From NCBI RefSeq assembly GCF_001238295.1, contig NZ_LGXZ01000003.1, forward strand, positions 62,001-126,000: a stretch of DNA of 64,000 nucleotides, in the 5' to 3' direction. Made by a program: the position numbers and the translations under genes. This stretch comes from Ruegeria sp. 6PALISEP08 (lineage in GTDB: Bacteria; Pseudomonadota; Alphaproteobacteria; Rhodobacterales; Rhodobacteraceae). Positions 54,483-63,812 of the stretch are shown here, one piece after another. The first letter of the stretch is position 1. Each line of letters starts with the position of its first letter. Below the pieces are notes generated by a model, which was not told the origin of the DNA, made no database searches, and saw only the letters and a list, made by a program, of their open reading frames with translations.

Positions 54483-55418
54483 TCAATAGCCCTGTTCCCG
54501 ATCCACTTCATGCAGCAAGGGTGCGCCAGAGCTGAGGCGTCGAAAGTTCTCGGCAACGTCAGAGAGCGCATCGCCCAGATGCCAACCCGAGATATGCGGT
54601 GTGATCGTTACAGCGGGATGGGCCCACAACGGGCTGTCCTGAGGCAGCGGTTCCTGTGATGTAACGTCCAGCACGGCATGACCCGGAGTGCCGTTATCAA
54701 GGGCGGCGATCAGGGCGTCTTCGTCAATCAGATCACCACGCCCGGCGTTCAACAGTTGGCTGCCGGGTTTCATCATCGCCAGTGTTTTTGCATCGAACAA
54801 ACCAACGGTCTGTGGTGTCGAAGGCAGAATGGCACACACATGATCGCACTGACCCAAAAGCTGCGGCAGGGTGTCCTGCCCATGCAGACAGGTCACACCT
54901 TCAATGGTTTTGGGCGTGCGGCTCCAACCCATGACCTGAAATCCGATGGTCCGCAGCATCAGGGCGGTGCGAGCCCCGATGTGACCCAGACCCAGAACGC
55001 CAACGACCGTATCAGGTGTAAAGATCGGCTCACGCGGCGACCATTCCGCTCGGGTTTGGGCAGCCTCATGAAACGCCATGTGCCTTTGAGTGCGCAGGAT
55101 GTAAGCCAAAAACCATTCGGCAATACCTTGCGCCGGTGCATCCGGTTTCAAACGCGCAACCCGGATACGGGTCGGAAGATCAGGATGGCTGACAATGGTT
55201 TCCACGCCCGCCCCCAACTTCTGAACCAGTTCCAGGTTCGGCAGACGCGCAGGATGGTCGCTTTGCATGTTGACCAGGGCCAGCATCGTGATGTCTTCGG
55301 GATTCCCAAGCGTTTCCGGAGTGCGGATATCGGCATCAGGCGCTGTGGCCCGCAATTTGGCGGCTATTTCACTGTCGCCTATCCAATCGGACAGCCCGGT
55401 ATCGATCAACAACGCCAT
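54483..55418 (-). CDS. ghrA: Glyoxylate/hydroxypyruvate reductase A
   Basis: A 311-residue D-2-hydroxyacid dehydrogenase of the GhrA type. The NADPH fold motif GVLGLGHIGARTALML is at about residues 136-151, NAGRGDLIDEDAL contains the substrate Arg, and the catalytic His lies in TPHISGWH. It would reduce glyoxylate, the end product of ureidoglycolate cleavage in the purine genes next to it, to glycolate. This link is inferred from position. Confidence 0.9.
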   Translation of the reverse strand: MALLIDTGLSDWIGDSEIAAKLRATAPDADIRTPETLGNPEDITMLALVNMQSDHPARLPNLELVQKLGAGVETIVSHPDLPTRIRVARLKPDAPAQGIAEWFLAYILRTQRHMAFHEAAQTRAEWSPREPIFTPDTVVGVLGLGHIGARTALMLRTIGFQVMGWSRTPKTIEGVTCLHGQDTLPQLLGQCDHVCAILPSTPQTVGLFDAKTLAMMKPGSQLLNAGRGDLIDEDALIAALDNGTPGHAVLDVTSQEPLPQDSPLWAHPAVTITPHISGWHLGDALSDVAENFRRLSSGAPLLHEVDREQGY

Positions 55419-55543
55419 GCGCGGCTCCTGCTTAGCTTTTGAAGTGGTGACGTCCCGTCACTGTGGTGGACAGGCTTGGGGCAATTAAGCCATCCTTGCC
55501 GCGAAAGTACAGTCCGGTTTCGATGCCTCAGGAGGATGCGTCC

Positions 55544-56779
55544 GTGAATATGTCATTTACCCTGCGCGAGGAAAACCGCGTTCTTCTGCAACGTGTTGCC
55601 GATATGATCCGGGATGAGATCATGCCGCTGGAAGAAGAATACCACGCCGAAATCAACAAGGGTGACCGCTGGCAATATACCAAACGGCAGGCCGAAATTC
55701 TTGAGGGGCTTAAGGCCAAGGCCAAAGCGGCGGGGCTGTGGAATTTCTGGTTGACCGACAGTGACAAAGGATTTGGGCTGACCACCGTGGAATATGCTTA
55801 TTTCGCTGAAGAAATGGGCAAGACCCCCCTTGGGGCCGAAGTGTTCAATTGCTCTGCCCCGGACACCGGCAATATGGAAGTTTTCGAACGCTACGGGTCC
55901 GAGATGATGAAAGAGCAATGGCTGAAGCGCCTGCTCGAAGGTGAAATCCGGTCTGCCTATCTAATGACCGAGCCTGATGTGGCCTCGTCTGATGCAACCA
56001 ACGTGTCGATGTCCTGCGTTCGGGACGGGGATGACTATGTTCTGAACGGTGAGAAATGGTGGTCCTCTGGCGCAGGCGACCCGCGGTGCAAGGTCTATAT
56101 CGTCATGGTCAAAACCGGCGGCGACGAACAACCCAAGCACAAGCGGCAATCGATGATCGTGGTGCCTGCCGACACAAAAGGCATTGAGGTCCTGCGACCC
56201 ATGCAGGTTTATGGCCACGATGATGCACCGCACGGTCACATGCATATCCGGTTCACCAACGTGCGCGTGCCGGCCCAAAACATCCTGCTGGGCGAAGGGC
56301 GCGGATTTGAGATTGCGCAGGGTCGCCTTGGGCCGGGCCGAATCCACCATTGTATGCGCGCGATAGGGCAGGCCGAAATCGCGCTGGAGCAGATGTGCAA
56401 ACGGTCGCTGCAACGCGAGGCGTTTGGCAAGAAGCTGGCGCAGCTTGGGGCCAACTACGACATTATTGCTGAATGCCGGATGGAGATCGAGATGGCCCGC
56501 CTGCTGTGCCTGAAGGCCGCTTGGTACATGGATCAGAGCGATGCGCGGGCCGCCGCGCCGTGGATCAGCCAGATCAAGGTCATCGCACCACGGGTTGCGC
56601 TAAAGGTTATTGACGAAGCGGTGCAGATGTTCGGGGCGCAAGGTATCAGTCAGGACACACCGCTTGCGACGGCCTGGACTCATGTGCGGACCCTGCGACT
56701 GGCCGATGGGCCGGATGCGGTGCATCGCCGTCAGGTGGCACGGACCGAGTTGAAGAAATACACGCAAGAAAAGATCTGA
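55544..56779 (+). CDS. Acyl-CoA dehydrogenase
   Basis: A 411-residue flavoenzyme of the ACAD family. FAD and substrate motifs include LMTEPDVASSDATN (about residues 143-156), NGEKWWSSGAGDPR, and REAFGKKLAQLGAN (about 292-305). The C-terminal domain ends FGAQGISQDTPLATAWTHVR. GTG 55544 is chosen because GGAGG lies eight bases upstream; ATG 55550 and 55463 are in frame. A thioesterase gene follows at seven bases, so the pair acts on the same acyl-CoA. The exact chain is unknown. Confidence 0.9.
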   Translation: MNMSFTLREENRVLLQRVADMIRDEIMPLEEEYHAEINKGDRWQYTKRQAEILEGLKAKAKAAGLWNFWLTDSDKGFGLTTVEYAYFAEEMGKTPLGAEVFNCSAPDTGNMEVFERYGSEMMKEQWLKRLLEGEIRSAYLMTEPDVASSDATNVSMSCVRDGDDYVLNGEKWWSSGAGDPRCKVYIVMVKTGGDEQPKHKRQSMIVVPADTKGIEVLRPMQVYGHDDAPHGHMHIRFTNVRVPAQNILLGEGRGFEIAQGRLGPGRIHHCMRAIGQAEIALEQMCKRSLQREAFGKKLAQLGANYDIIAECRMEIEMARLLCLKAAWYMDQSDARAAAPWISQIKVIAPRVALKVIDEAVQMFGAQGISQDTPLATAWTHVRTLRLADGPDAVHRRQVARTELKKYTQEKI

Positions 56780-56786
56780 GGGGCCA

Positions 56787-57593
56787 ATGGCAGCAGCGCT
56801 CGATTTCGCCGGCAAAGCCTATTTTCATCAACAGGAAGACGGGGCATTTGTCGGCAATGATCCCGCGCGCGGTCCGTGGTCTGCCGAGCACTGCCATGCG
56901 GGGCCAGTGAGTGGACTGATCGTGCGGGCGGCGGAAACCGAGGTTGGTCCGGAAAAGATGCTGACACGTTTGACTGTCGACCTGTTGCGCCCTCTGCCGC
57001 TGGCCGGTCTGCGGGTTGCAGCAGAAACCACGCGCCACACCAAGACGCTGGCCACCACACGTGTTACGGTCCACGACCTGAACGACACGCTTTGTGCGAC
57101 GGCCTCGACTATGCATCTGGTGCGTCGTGATCTAGGGCCGGTTGCAAATGTCAAAACCATCGCGCCCCGGATCGAGGATGCAGCCGACGGCCCGTTTCCA
57201 ATTGGAGAGATTCGTCATGACCTGCCCGGTTTTGCCCATTACAGCGACATTCGGTATCCGAAAGGCGGTAAGCAGGGGGCCGGGCCCAAAACGGTGTGGA
57301 TGCGGACCCCGCAGCTTTTGCAGGGTGAGGTTCAATCGCCAATTCAAGCCCTGTGCCCGTTGGCCGATTGCGGCAATGGCATCTCGTGGAACGCGCCGAC
57401 CTCGGAAATGGGTTTCATGAACACCGACCTGACCGTGAATATACACCGCGAGCCGGTTTCGGACTGGTTGGCCGCTGACTCGATCTCGCATTGGCAGCCG
57501 TCCGGCATCGGGATGTCACAATCGGTGCTTTACGATACGGAAGGCCCCGTAGGAACCGCGTTGCAGACGCTGGTGCTGTTTCCACCGGGCTGA
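56787..57593 (+). CDS. Acyl-CoA thioesterase family protein (TesB-like)
   Basis: A 268-residue protein with two hot-dog parts. The first has GPWSAEHCHAGPVSGLIVRA and the second, GNGISWNAPTSEMGFMNTDL, has the double hot-dog form of acyl-CoA thioesterase II-like proteins. It begins seven bases after the acyl-CoA dehydrogenase stop and ends 72 bases before the next gene. An operon with the dehydrogenase is likely; the substrate is not known. Confidence 0.82.
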   Translation: MAAALDFAGKAYFHQQEDGAFVGNDPARGPWSAEHCHAGPVSGLIVRAAETEVGPEKMLTRLTVDLLRPLPLAGLRVAAETTRHTKTLATTRVTVHDLNDTLCATASTMHLVRRDLGPVANVKTIAPRIEDAADGPFPIGEIRHDLPGFAHYSDIRYPKGGKQGAGPKTVWMRTPQLLQGEVQSPIQALCPLADCGNGISWNAPTSEMGFMNTDLTVNIHREPVSDWLAADSISHWQPSGIGMSQSVLYDTEGPVGTALQTLVLFPPG

Positions 57594-57665
57594 CACTCGG
57601 CCGGTTTTTGCGGTGTGACGGCAAAAGCCGTTGCCGCCGTGGACCGCGGGACCTATCTTGCGGTC

Positions 57666-58313
57666 ATGCGCTGGTTACTCTCAGTCATTTCCTGCTGCCT
57701 GCCGATCCCGGCCATGGCCCACCCGCATGTGTTTATCGACACTGGGCTGGAGTTCATCGTGGATGAAAATGGCCAACTGACCCATGTCCGCGTGACATGG
57801 GCCTATGATGAGCTGTTTTCGCTGTTGCAACTGGAGGATATGCGGTTGGATCAGGACGGTGACGGTGTGCTGACCCAAAACGAGGAAGAGTTTCTGACCG
57901 GGTTCGACGCGCAATGGATTGAAGGATATAATGGCGATCTGATTGTGACTGCCGCAGGAGTGCCGGTTGCCCTGTCTGCCCCCCTCTCCCCAAGTGCCAC
58001 AACCGAGGATGGCCGCATCGTCACTACGCATTTGCGCGCGGTCGAAGGTGGTTCAGTCCCCGCCAGCGCCTTGTCGGCAAAGGCGTTTGATGAGACCTAT
58101 TACACGGCCTACGAAGTGACGCGCCCAGTTGTCGTGACAGGCCCTGCTGTCTGCCAAATAGAGCGTTTTGACCCGGATATCGATGGCCAATTGGCTCAGA
58201 TGCAGGCGTTCCTGCTGACGTTGGACGCAGATTACGATCTTGAGGAAAACGACATTCCCATGGTCGGTGAAAACTTTGCCACCGAGATTCGCATTTCATG
58301 TCCCGCTACCTGA
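57666..58313 (+). CDS. DUF1007 family periplasmic protein
   Basis: A 215-residue exported protein. The signal peptide ends PIPAMAHPHVFID; HPHVFID is the DUF1007 signature, and a calcium- or metal-like acidic loop (LDQDGDGVLTQNEEE) is at about residues 60-75. DUF1007 proteins are often found with NicO/RcnA-type nickel-cobalt transporters, as here: the next gene overlaps by 16 bases. A periplasmic metal-binding role is inferred. ATG 57666 is preferred over the earlier ATG-like start at 57615. Confidence 0.86.
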   Translation: MRWLLSVISCCLPIPAMAHPHVFIDTGLEFIVDENGQLTHVRVTWAYDELFSLLQLEDMRLDQDGDGVLTQNEEEFLTGFDAQWIEGYNGDLIVTAAGVPVALSAPLSPSATTEDGRIVTTHLRAVEGGSVPASALSAKAFDETYYTAYEVTRPVVVTGPAVCQIERFDPDIDGQLAQMQAFLLTLDADYDLEENDIPMVGENFATEIRISCPAT

Positions 58314-59245
58314 TTGTTCCGGTCGCTCTTGCGTGTGGTCTGCTGCTCTGGTTCTGGGGAAGCGGCGGGTTTGACTCCCTTGCGGCTTGGGCCGCAGGCG
58401 AGCAACGCGAATTCCAGAACCAGATCGCTCGCGCGTTGCGTGCCGCACGCGCAGAGCAGCCCGAAGCAGTAGCCACGCTGTTGACGGTGTGTTTCGCCTA
58501 TGGCTTCTTTCACGCCATCGGCCCCGGCCACGGCAAGGTGTTGATCGGCGGGTATGGGCTGGGTCGACGCGTGGCATTTTGGCGGCTGTCAGCGATCAGC
58601 GTATTGTCCAGCCTGGGACAGGCTGTGACGGCCGTCGTTTTGGTCTATGCCGGGGTGCTGGTGTTTCAGATGTCCCGTCAAAGCCTTGTTGGCGCGACCG
58701 AGCAGGTCATGGCCCCCATAAGCTATGGCGCGATTGCGTTGATCGGGCTTTGGTTGGTCTTCCGGGCCTTGCGCAGTTTTGCGCGGCGTAAAAAAAGCCA
58801 GTCTGCGCATGATCATCACCATCCTCACAGTCACCATCATGATCACCATGATCACACACATCACCATGATGACGGTGTCTGCTCGGATTGTGGCCATCGG
58901 CATGGACCAACAGCGGAAGAGGTCGCAAATGTGGGCACTCTGCGCGAAGCCCTGATCCTGATCGCAGGCATTGCAGCGCGGCCCTGTACAGGTGCTTTGT
59001 TTGTGTTGATCCTGACCTGGCAGATGGGCATTGCGATGGTAGGTATCGCCGGCGCATTTGCAATGGCGCTGGGCACGGCCACGGTAACAACGCTGGTCGG
59101 CTGGACATCCTTCGGTCTGCGCGGAGGGCTGTTGGCCTCTGCCTCGGCCACGCGCTTTGCCTCGGTTCTTGCCCCGACCATCGAACTGGTCGCTGGTCTT
59201 GTCATCGCGGTGATTGCCGGTGGTTTGCTGATGCGGGCGATTTAG
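58298..59245 (+). CDS. Nickel/cobalt efflux protein (NicO/RcnA family)
   Basis: A 315-residue membrane protein with about seven hydrophobic segments. The signature [15 protein letters not shown] is at about residues 72-86. A cytoplasmic loop at residues ~167-205 is very rich in His and Asp ([20 protein letters not shown]) and then has [10 protein letters not shown]; this is likely a metal-sensing or binding loop. A second GHG-like part, [16 protein letters not shown], follows. It overlaps the DUF1007 gene and ends four bases into truA, which is convergent. Confidence 0.9.
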   Translation: MSRYLIVPVALACGLLLWFWGSGGFDSLAAWAAGEQREFQNQIARALRAARAEQPEAVATLLTVCFAYGFFHAIGPGHGKVLIGGYGLGRRVAFWRLSAISVLSSLGQAVTAVVLVYAGVLVFQMSRQSLVGATEQVMAPISYGAIALIGLWLVFRALRSFARRKKSQSAHDHHHPHSHHHDHHDHTHHHDDGVCSDCGHRHGPTAEEVANVGTLREALILIAGIAARPCTGALFVLILTWQMGIAMVGIAGAFAMALGTATVTTLVGWTSFGLRGGLLASASATRFASVLAPTIELVAGLVIAVIAGGLLMRAI

Positions 59246-60009
59246 TCGAACACCGGTTCCGGGTAGCCAACCCGCGCCAGATACAGCCCTTGTGGCGGGC
59301 ACACCGGGCCACAGGCCGCACGGTCGGCAACTTTCAGCGCGCTACGGACGTCTTCAGGTGTCCAAGCTCCGGCACCGACACGCTCCAGAGTGCCGACGAA
59401 GCTGCGTACCTGATTGTGCAGGAAGGATCGGGCGCGCACGTGGAAATGAACCTCGGGGCCCGAAAAGCCCTGTACCTGCTCGACCCGCAGCTCATCCAAG
59501 GTTTTGACCGGGCTGGCCGCCTGACAGATCGAGGATCGGAAAGTGGTGAAATCATGCCGCCCCAGCAGCATGTTTGCCCCGTCCTGCATGGCGTCGACAT
59601 CCAATTGGTGATTGATCTGCCAGACCTGCCCCCGGTCATGGGTGGCCGGTGCACGGCGCATCAGAATGCGGAACAGATATTGCCGTTCGACCGCTGAAAA
59701 CCGGGCGTGCCAATCCTCATCGACCCGTGCGGCCTTCACAATCGCCACCGGCTGCGGTTTGAGGTGATAGTTCAGCGCCTCGGACAGGCGGAACGGATCC
59801 CAGTCCTTGGCCATATCGCAATGGGCAACTTGCCCTAATGCGTGGACCCCGGCGTCGGTGCGCCCTGCGGCGGCAATTGTATGCGCACCTGGTTGGATGC
59901 GAGACAGGGCCTGTTCAATGGCTCCCTGTACCGACGGCTGATCCTTTTGCCGCTGCCATCCGGCAAACGGCTCACCTTGGTATTCAACTTTCAACGCGTA
60001 TCTGGGCAT
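59242..60009 (-). CDS. truA: tRNA pseudouridine synthase A
   Basis: A 255-residue enzyme forming pseudouridine at positions 38-40 of tRNA. The catalytic Asp52 is in [15 protein letters not shown], and [21 protein letters not shown] is a conserved piece near the C-terminus (shortened here to [14 protein letters not shown]). It starts at ATG 60009 and ends overlapping the stop of the plus-strand NicO gene by four bases. Confidence 0.96.
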   Translation of the reverse strand: MPRYALKVEYQGEPFAGWQRQKDQPSVQGAIEQALSRIQPGAHTIAAAGRTDAGVHALGQVAHCDMAKDWDPFRLSEALNYHLKPQPVAIVKAARVDEDWHARFSAVERQYLFRILMRRAPATHDRGQVWQINHQLDVDAMQDGANMLLGRHDFTTFRSSICQAASPVKTLDELRVEQVQGFSGPEVHFHVRARSFLHNQVRSFVGTLERVGAGAWTPEDVRSALKVADRAACGPVCPPQGLYLARVGYPEPVFD

Positions 60010-60116
60010 GTGCCGCTGGTACCGCGCGATGCGGAAACGGGCAAGGGGGCGAAAGCGCTGGTATGTGCTGCACCCTCTACCTATCTTGGGTGAAACGAAA
60101 ATTGCGGGGCGGCAGA

Positions 60117-61532
60117 TTGGTCATCTCATCACTGGCAGACAGTCTTGTGCGCGGTGTCGAAACTATCGGCGACAGCGTGTCCGAAACGTTTTTCGAGCCG
60201 GTCATCCGTCTGGGTGTCACCGGGCTGGCACGGTCGGGCAAGACGGTTTTCATCACCTCGCTGGTGGCAAACCTGCTGGACCGGGGGCGCATGACCGGGT
60301 TGGCCGCGCAGCAGGAAGGCCGGATCAATGCCGCCTATCTGCAACCGCAGCCGGACGATACTGTGCCGCGTTTCGACTATGAATCGCATTTGTCCGCCCT
60401 GACAGGTCCTGCGCCCCATTGGCCGGACAGCACCCGGGCCGTGTCGGAATTGCGCCTGTCCTTCAAAGCGCGACCCGCCGGGCTGCTTGCCGGGTTGCAG
60501 GGGCCGCGTACGATACATCTGGATATCGTAGACTATCCAGGTGAGTGGCTGCTGGATTTGGCTTTACTGGACAAATCCTTCGAAGACTGGTCGCAAGAAA
60601 CCCTGACACGCATGGAGACACGTGCTGAAGCAGCTGAGTATCTGGCGCAGGTAAATGCAACTGACCCGTCCGGTGCGCATGACGAGCCAACGGCGCAGGC
60701 GCTGGCGTCGTCGTTTACCACCTATCTCAATCAGGCACGTGACGTCGGTTTTTATGACTGCACGCCGGGGCGTTTCCTGTTGCCGGGTGACCTGGCGGGC
60801 TCGCCGGTTCTGACTTTTGCGCCTTTGGCACTGTCCGGACAGTCGCGCCGCAAAACTCTTCACCGCGAGATGGAACGGCGGTTTGAGGCCTATAAATCCC
60901 AGGTGGTGAAACCCTTTTTTCGCGACCACTTTTCGCGGATCGACCGGCAAGTAGTTCTGGTTGATGCCCTGGGGGCAATCCACAAAGGTCCGCAGGCGGT
61001 CGAGGATATGCGCCGCGCGATGGCCGATATCCTGTCGGCCTTTCGTCCGGGCCGGAACGCGTGGCTCAGCCAGCTGTTATTAGGCAAACGGGTCGAACGC
61101 ATCCTGTTTGCGGCGACAAAAGCCGACCATCTGCACCACACGCAACACCCCCGCATGACTGCAATCATCGAAGCCCTGACGCGCGAGGCACGAGACCGGG
61201 CAAATTTTGCAGGAGCCCAGACGGCGGCCCTGTCCTTGGCCTCGCTGCGCGCGACGACGGAAGAACTGCGCAGTCACAATGGGGTAGAGTTGCCATGTGT
61301 AAGGGGCACTTTGTTAGAGAGCGGGAAGCAGGCCGCTTTTTATCCGGGCGAATTGCCCGAGGATCCAGCGCATCTTTTGGGCCCGGCGCGAAACGGGGCG
61401 GACAGCTGGTTGGATGAGGATTATGGATTCATGGCATTTGCCCCGGCGCATCTGACCCTGAAACCCGGCGATGGCCCCCCGCATATCCGTCTGGATCGCG
61501 CGGTCCAATTCCTGATCGGAGACAGGCTGTGA
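60117..61532 (+). CDS. ycjX: YcjX family P-loop protein (DUF463)
   Basis: A ~471-residue cytoplasmic P-loop protein. The Walker A motif [10 protein letters not shown] is near residue 38 and [16 protein letters not shown] is the switch region. It is of the YcjX (DUF463) family, which in enterobacteria belongs to the phage-shock regulon. The start is uncertain: TTG 60117 gives the core protein, with GTG 60090 and TTG 60102 as alternatives. The GNAT gene overlaps its end by four bases and ycjF follows, so all three are coupled. Function is not established. Confidence 0.82.
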   Translation: MVISSLADSLVRGVETIGDSVSETFFEPVIRLGVTGLARSGKTVFITSLVANLLDRGRMTGLAAQQEGRINAAYLQPQPDDTVPRFDYESHLSALTGPAPHWPDSTRAVSELRLSFKARPAGLLAGLQGPRTIHLDIVDYPGEWLLDLALLDKSFEDWSQETLTRMETRAEAAEYLAQVNATDPSGAHDEPTAQALASSFTTYLNQARDVGFYDCTPGRFLLPGDLAGSPVLTFAPLALSGQSRRKTLHREMERRFEAYKSQVVKPFFRDHFSRIDRQVVLVDALGAIHKGPQAVEDMRRAMADILSAFRPGRNAWLSQLLLGKRVERILFAATKADHLHHTQHPRMTAIIEALTREARDRANFAGAQTAALSLASLRATTEELRSHNGVELPCVRGTLLESGKQAAFYPGELPEDPAHLLGPARNGADSWLDEDYGFMAFAPAHLTLKPGDGPPHIRLDRAVQFLIGDRL

Positions 61533-61984
61533 CTGTGGCCCTGCGCTCTGCACGGACAACAGATGCCGGTACCATCGGGACAATCCTGCATGGTTTTACC
61601 TTGGAAAACGACTGGATGCCCGCGCTGCACAGCTGCGCCGAAACCATCGCCTTTTGTGGTCGGATGATTGACCAGAATTGGGTCACTGTGGCCGAAACCG
61701 AATATGGTGTGGTCGGGTTTCTTGCGTTCAACGGCACGGAAATCCATTCGCTCTATCTGGATGCGCAGGCGAGGGGGCAAGGAATCGGGCAGCAACTGCT
61801 GGATCATGCGAAATCGCGACAATCCCAGCTTAGCTTGTATGCATTTCAGGCAAACACACGCGCCTGCAAGTTTTATGAACGCAATGGCTTTGCCGAAGTG
61901 GGGCGCAGGGATGGCGCGGAAAACGACGAAAACCTGCCGGACATAAGATTTGTCTGGCACAGCAAAGGTATGACTCATGGCTAA
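61529..61984 (+). CDS. GNAT family N-acetyltransferase
   Basis: A 151-residue acetyltransferase. The acetyl-CoA motif is AQARGQGIGQQLLDHA (about residues 79-94), and CKFYERNGFAEVGRRDGAEN is the end of the fold. A small GNAT between ycjX and ycjF is not part of the E. coli arrangement. GTG 61529 overlaps the ycjX stop; the next gene overlaps by eight bases. The substrate is unknown. Confidence 0.86.
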   Translation: MTVALRSARTTDAGTIGTILHGFTLENDWMPALHSCAETIAFCGRMIDQNWVTVAETEYGVVGFLAFNGTEIHSLYLDAQARGQGIGQQLLDHAKSRQSQLSLYAFQANTRACKFYERNGFAEVGRRDGAENDENLPDIRFVWHSKGMTHG

Positions 61985-62966
61985 AGGTCCGGTTCTGATC
62001 GATCTTGAAACGGATGAACCCGCCGCCGATGTCGCGCAGGCCCCGCCGGTACCGGATATCGCGCAACCTCAGGGGCAAGCGATGCAGAGCGCGGTGCGGC
62101 TTGCGTCCCGCAAACCGTCGGCGCTTGCGCGTTGGTTCTGGGGCTTGGCCTTGGCTGTTATTGGCGCGGCCGTTTCTGTCGCCGCGTGGGATTTTGCGAC
62201 CTCGCTGGTGGCGCGGACGCCCGTTCTGGGGTGGATCATCACCGGCTTGCTGGCCGCACTGGTTCTGGTGACGCTGATCATAGCCCTGCGCGAACTGGCG
62301 GCTTTGGGGCGCTTGTCGAGGGTCGATGGAATGCGCCGCGCGGCGGATACGGCCTTGGCAGACGGCGATCTGGCCCAGGCACGCGTTGTCACCAATCGTC
62401 TGATCACTTTTTACAAAGGGCGGGAAGAGACCCGCTGGGGTCGCGACCGACTGGCAGAGCGTATGGGCGATCAATTTGATGCCTCGGCGTTGCTGAGCCT
62501 TGCCGAACATGAACTGCTGGCCCCACTCGACGAAGCCGCCAGTCGTGAAGTCGAGGCCGCCGCGCGGCAGGTCGCCACCGTGACCGCATTAGTACCATTG
62601 GCTTTGGCAGATGTTGTGACAGCGCTGGCCGCATCGCTTAGGATGATCCGCCGCGTTGCGGAAATCTATGGCGGTCGCGCCGGCACGCTGGGCAGTTGGC
62701 GTCTGACCCGTGCCGTTTTTGTACATCTGGTCGCCACAGGGGCGGTGGCCGTTGGCGACGATCTGCTTGAACCCGTTTTGGGCGGATCCGTCCTCAGCAA
62801 GTTGTCACGGCGTTTTGGAGAGGGTCTGGTCAACGGCGCCCTCAGCGCCCGCGTGGGCGTGGCCGCGATGGAGGTTTGCCGCCCGCTGCCGTTCTCGGAC
62901 AGGCACAAACCGTCAACGCGGGGCATCATCAAACGTGCCCTGCAGGGCCTGTTTTCCAAGGGTTGA
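61977..62966 (+). CDS. ycjF: YcjF family membrane protein (TIGR01620 / DUF697)
   Basis: A 329-residue membrane protein. Two hydrophobic segments (about residues 51-70 and 78-100) follow a Pro-rich head, and a soluble domain follows with ADVVTALAASLRMIRRVAEI, the DUF697 pattern, and VARIGVAAMEVCRPLPF-like C-terminus. YcjF and YcjX are encoded together in many proteobacteria. Overlapping gene ends indicate a single operon with ycjX and the GNAT. Confidence 0.85.
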   Translation: MAKGPVLIDLETDEPAADVAQAPPVPDIAQPQGQAMQSAVRLASRKPSALARWFWGLALAVIGAAVSVAAWDFATSLVARTPVLGWIITGLLAALVLVTLIIALRELAALGRLSRVDGMRRAADTALADGDLAQARVVTNRLITFYKGREETRWGRDRLAERMGDQFDASALLSLAEHELLAPLDEAASREVEAAARQVATVTALVPLALADVVTALAASLRMIRRVAEIYGGRAGTLGSWRLTRAVFVHLVATGAVAVGDDLLEPVLGGSVLSKLSRRFGEGLVNGALSARVGVAAMEVCRPLPFSDRHKPSTRGIIKRALQGLFSKG

Positions 62967-63026
62967 TCCAAAGCAAAGCGTCATTACCCACCCTTCGGCA
63001 CACTGAGTATGTCGGAGGAGCCAGCC

Positions 63027-63737
63027 ATGACGGATCACGGTCACAGCCCGCAGGAAATCGCCGAACGGATCAATGCACCGCCCGGCCGAGGTGTGTTGCG
63101 CGATGTTGTATATGGCGGCATCGACGGGTCCGTCACCACTTTTGCCATCGTGGCTGGCGTTGCTGGGGCGGGTCTTTCCCCGTTTGTCATCGTGGCGTTG
63201 GGACTGGCGAATGTGCTGGCTGACGGATTTTCCATGGCCGCCGGCAATTATTCAGGTACCAAGGCCGAACTGGACAACATTCGACGCATTCGGGCGATTG
63301 AGGAAAGCCACATAGCGTTGTACCCGGATGGCGAGCGGGAAGAAGTGCGAGAGATTCTTGCGCAAAAAGGGCTGTCGGGAATCGTTTTGAACGAAGCTAC
63401 GGCAGAGATTACATCGAGCCGTGAAAACTGGATCAACCTGATGATTGAGGGCGAATATGGATTGGGCAGCGTTGATCCACATCCGATGAAGGCTGCGCTG
63501 GCTACGTTTTTTGCATTTCTCGTGGCCGGGATGATCCCCCTGCTGCCGTTTTTGGCATCGGTCCCGAGTGCATTTGCGATGTCTGCATGGATGACCATGG
63601 GGGTATTTTTTGCGATAGGCGCGCTCAAAAGCCGATGGTCGCTGGCCCCGTGGTGGCGGTCAGGGATGGAGACGCTGTTGATCGGCGGGCTGGCCGCGTT
63701 GATCGCTTATCTGGTAGGGTCACTGTTTCATCCTTAA
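63027..63737 (+). CDS. VIT1/CCC1 family iron/manganese transporter
   Basis: A 236-residue membrane protein with about five hydrophobic segments, the layout of the vacuolar iron transporter family. Conserved pieces are YGGIDGSVTTFAIVAGVAGA near the N-terminus, ADGFSMAAGNYSGTKAELD, the acidic cytoplasmic loop with EREEVREILAQKGLSG, and DPHPMKAALATFFAFLVAGM near the middle. GGAGG lies eight bases before ATG 63027; ATG 63009 is less likely. It may move Fe or Mn; direction is not shown. Confidence 0.88.
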   Translation: MTDHGHSPQEIAERINAPPGRGVLRDVVYGGIDGSVTTFAIVAGVAGAGLSPFVIVALGLANVLADGFSMAAGNYSGTKAELDNIRRIRAIEESHIALYPDGEREEVREILAQKGLSGIVLNEATAEITSSRENWINLMIEGEYGLGSVDPHPMKAALATFFAFLVAGMIPLLPFLASVPSAFAMSAWMTMGVFFAIGALKSRWSLAPWWRSGMETLLIGGLAALIAYLVGSLFHP

Positions 63738-63812
63738 TTGTCGCAGTCTGCGGATCACAACTGGCCATTGCCACCCAGTCAGATAGATAGGTTTAAAACA
63801 GGTGAAAGGCCG

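Noticed and set aside
58805..58875. CAT/CAC-rich repeated DNA in the NicO gene
   Set aside because: It encodes the His-rich metal loop and is in frame, so I do not treat it as a separate repeat element or CRISPR-like array.
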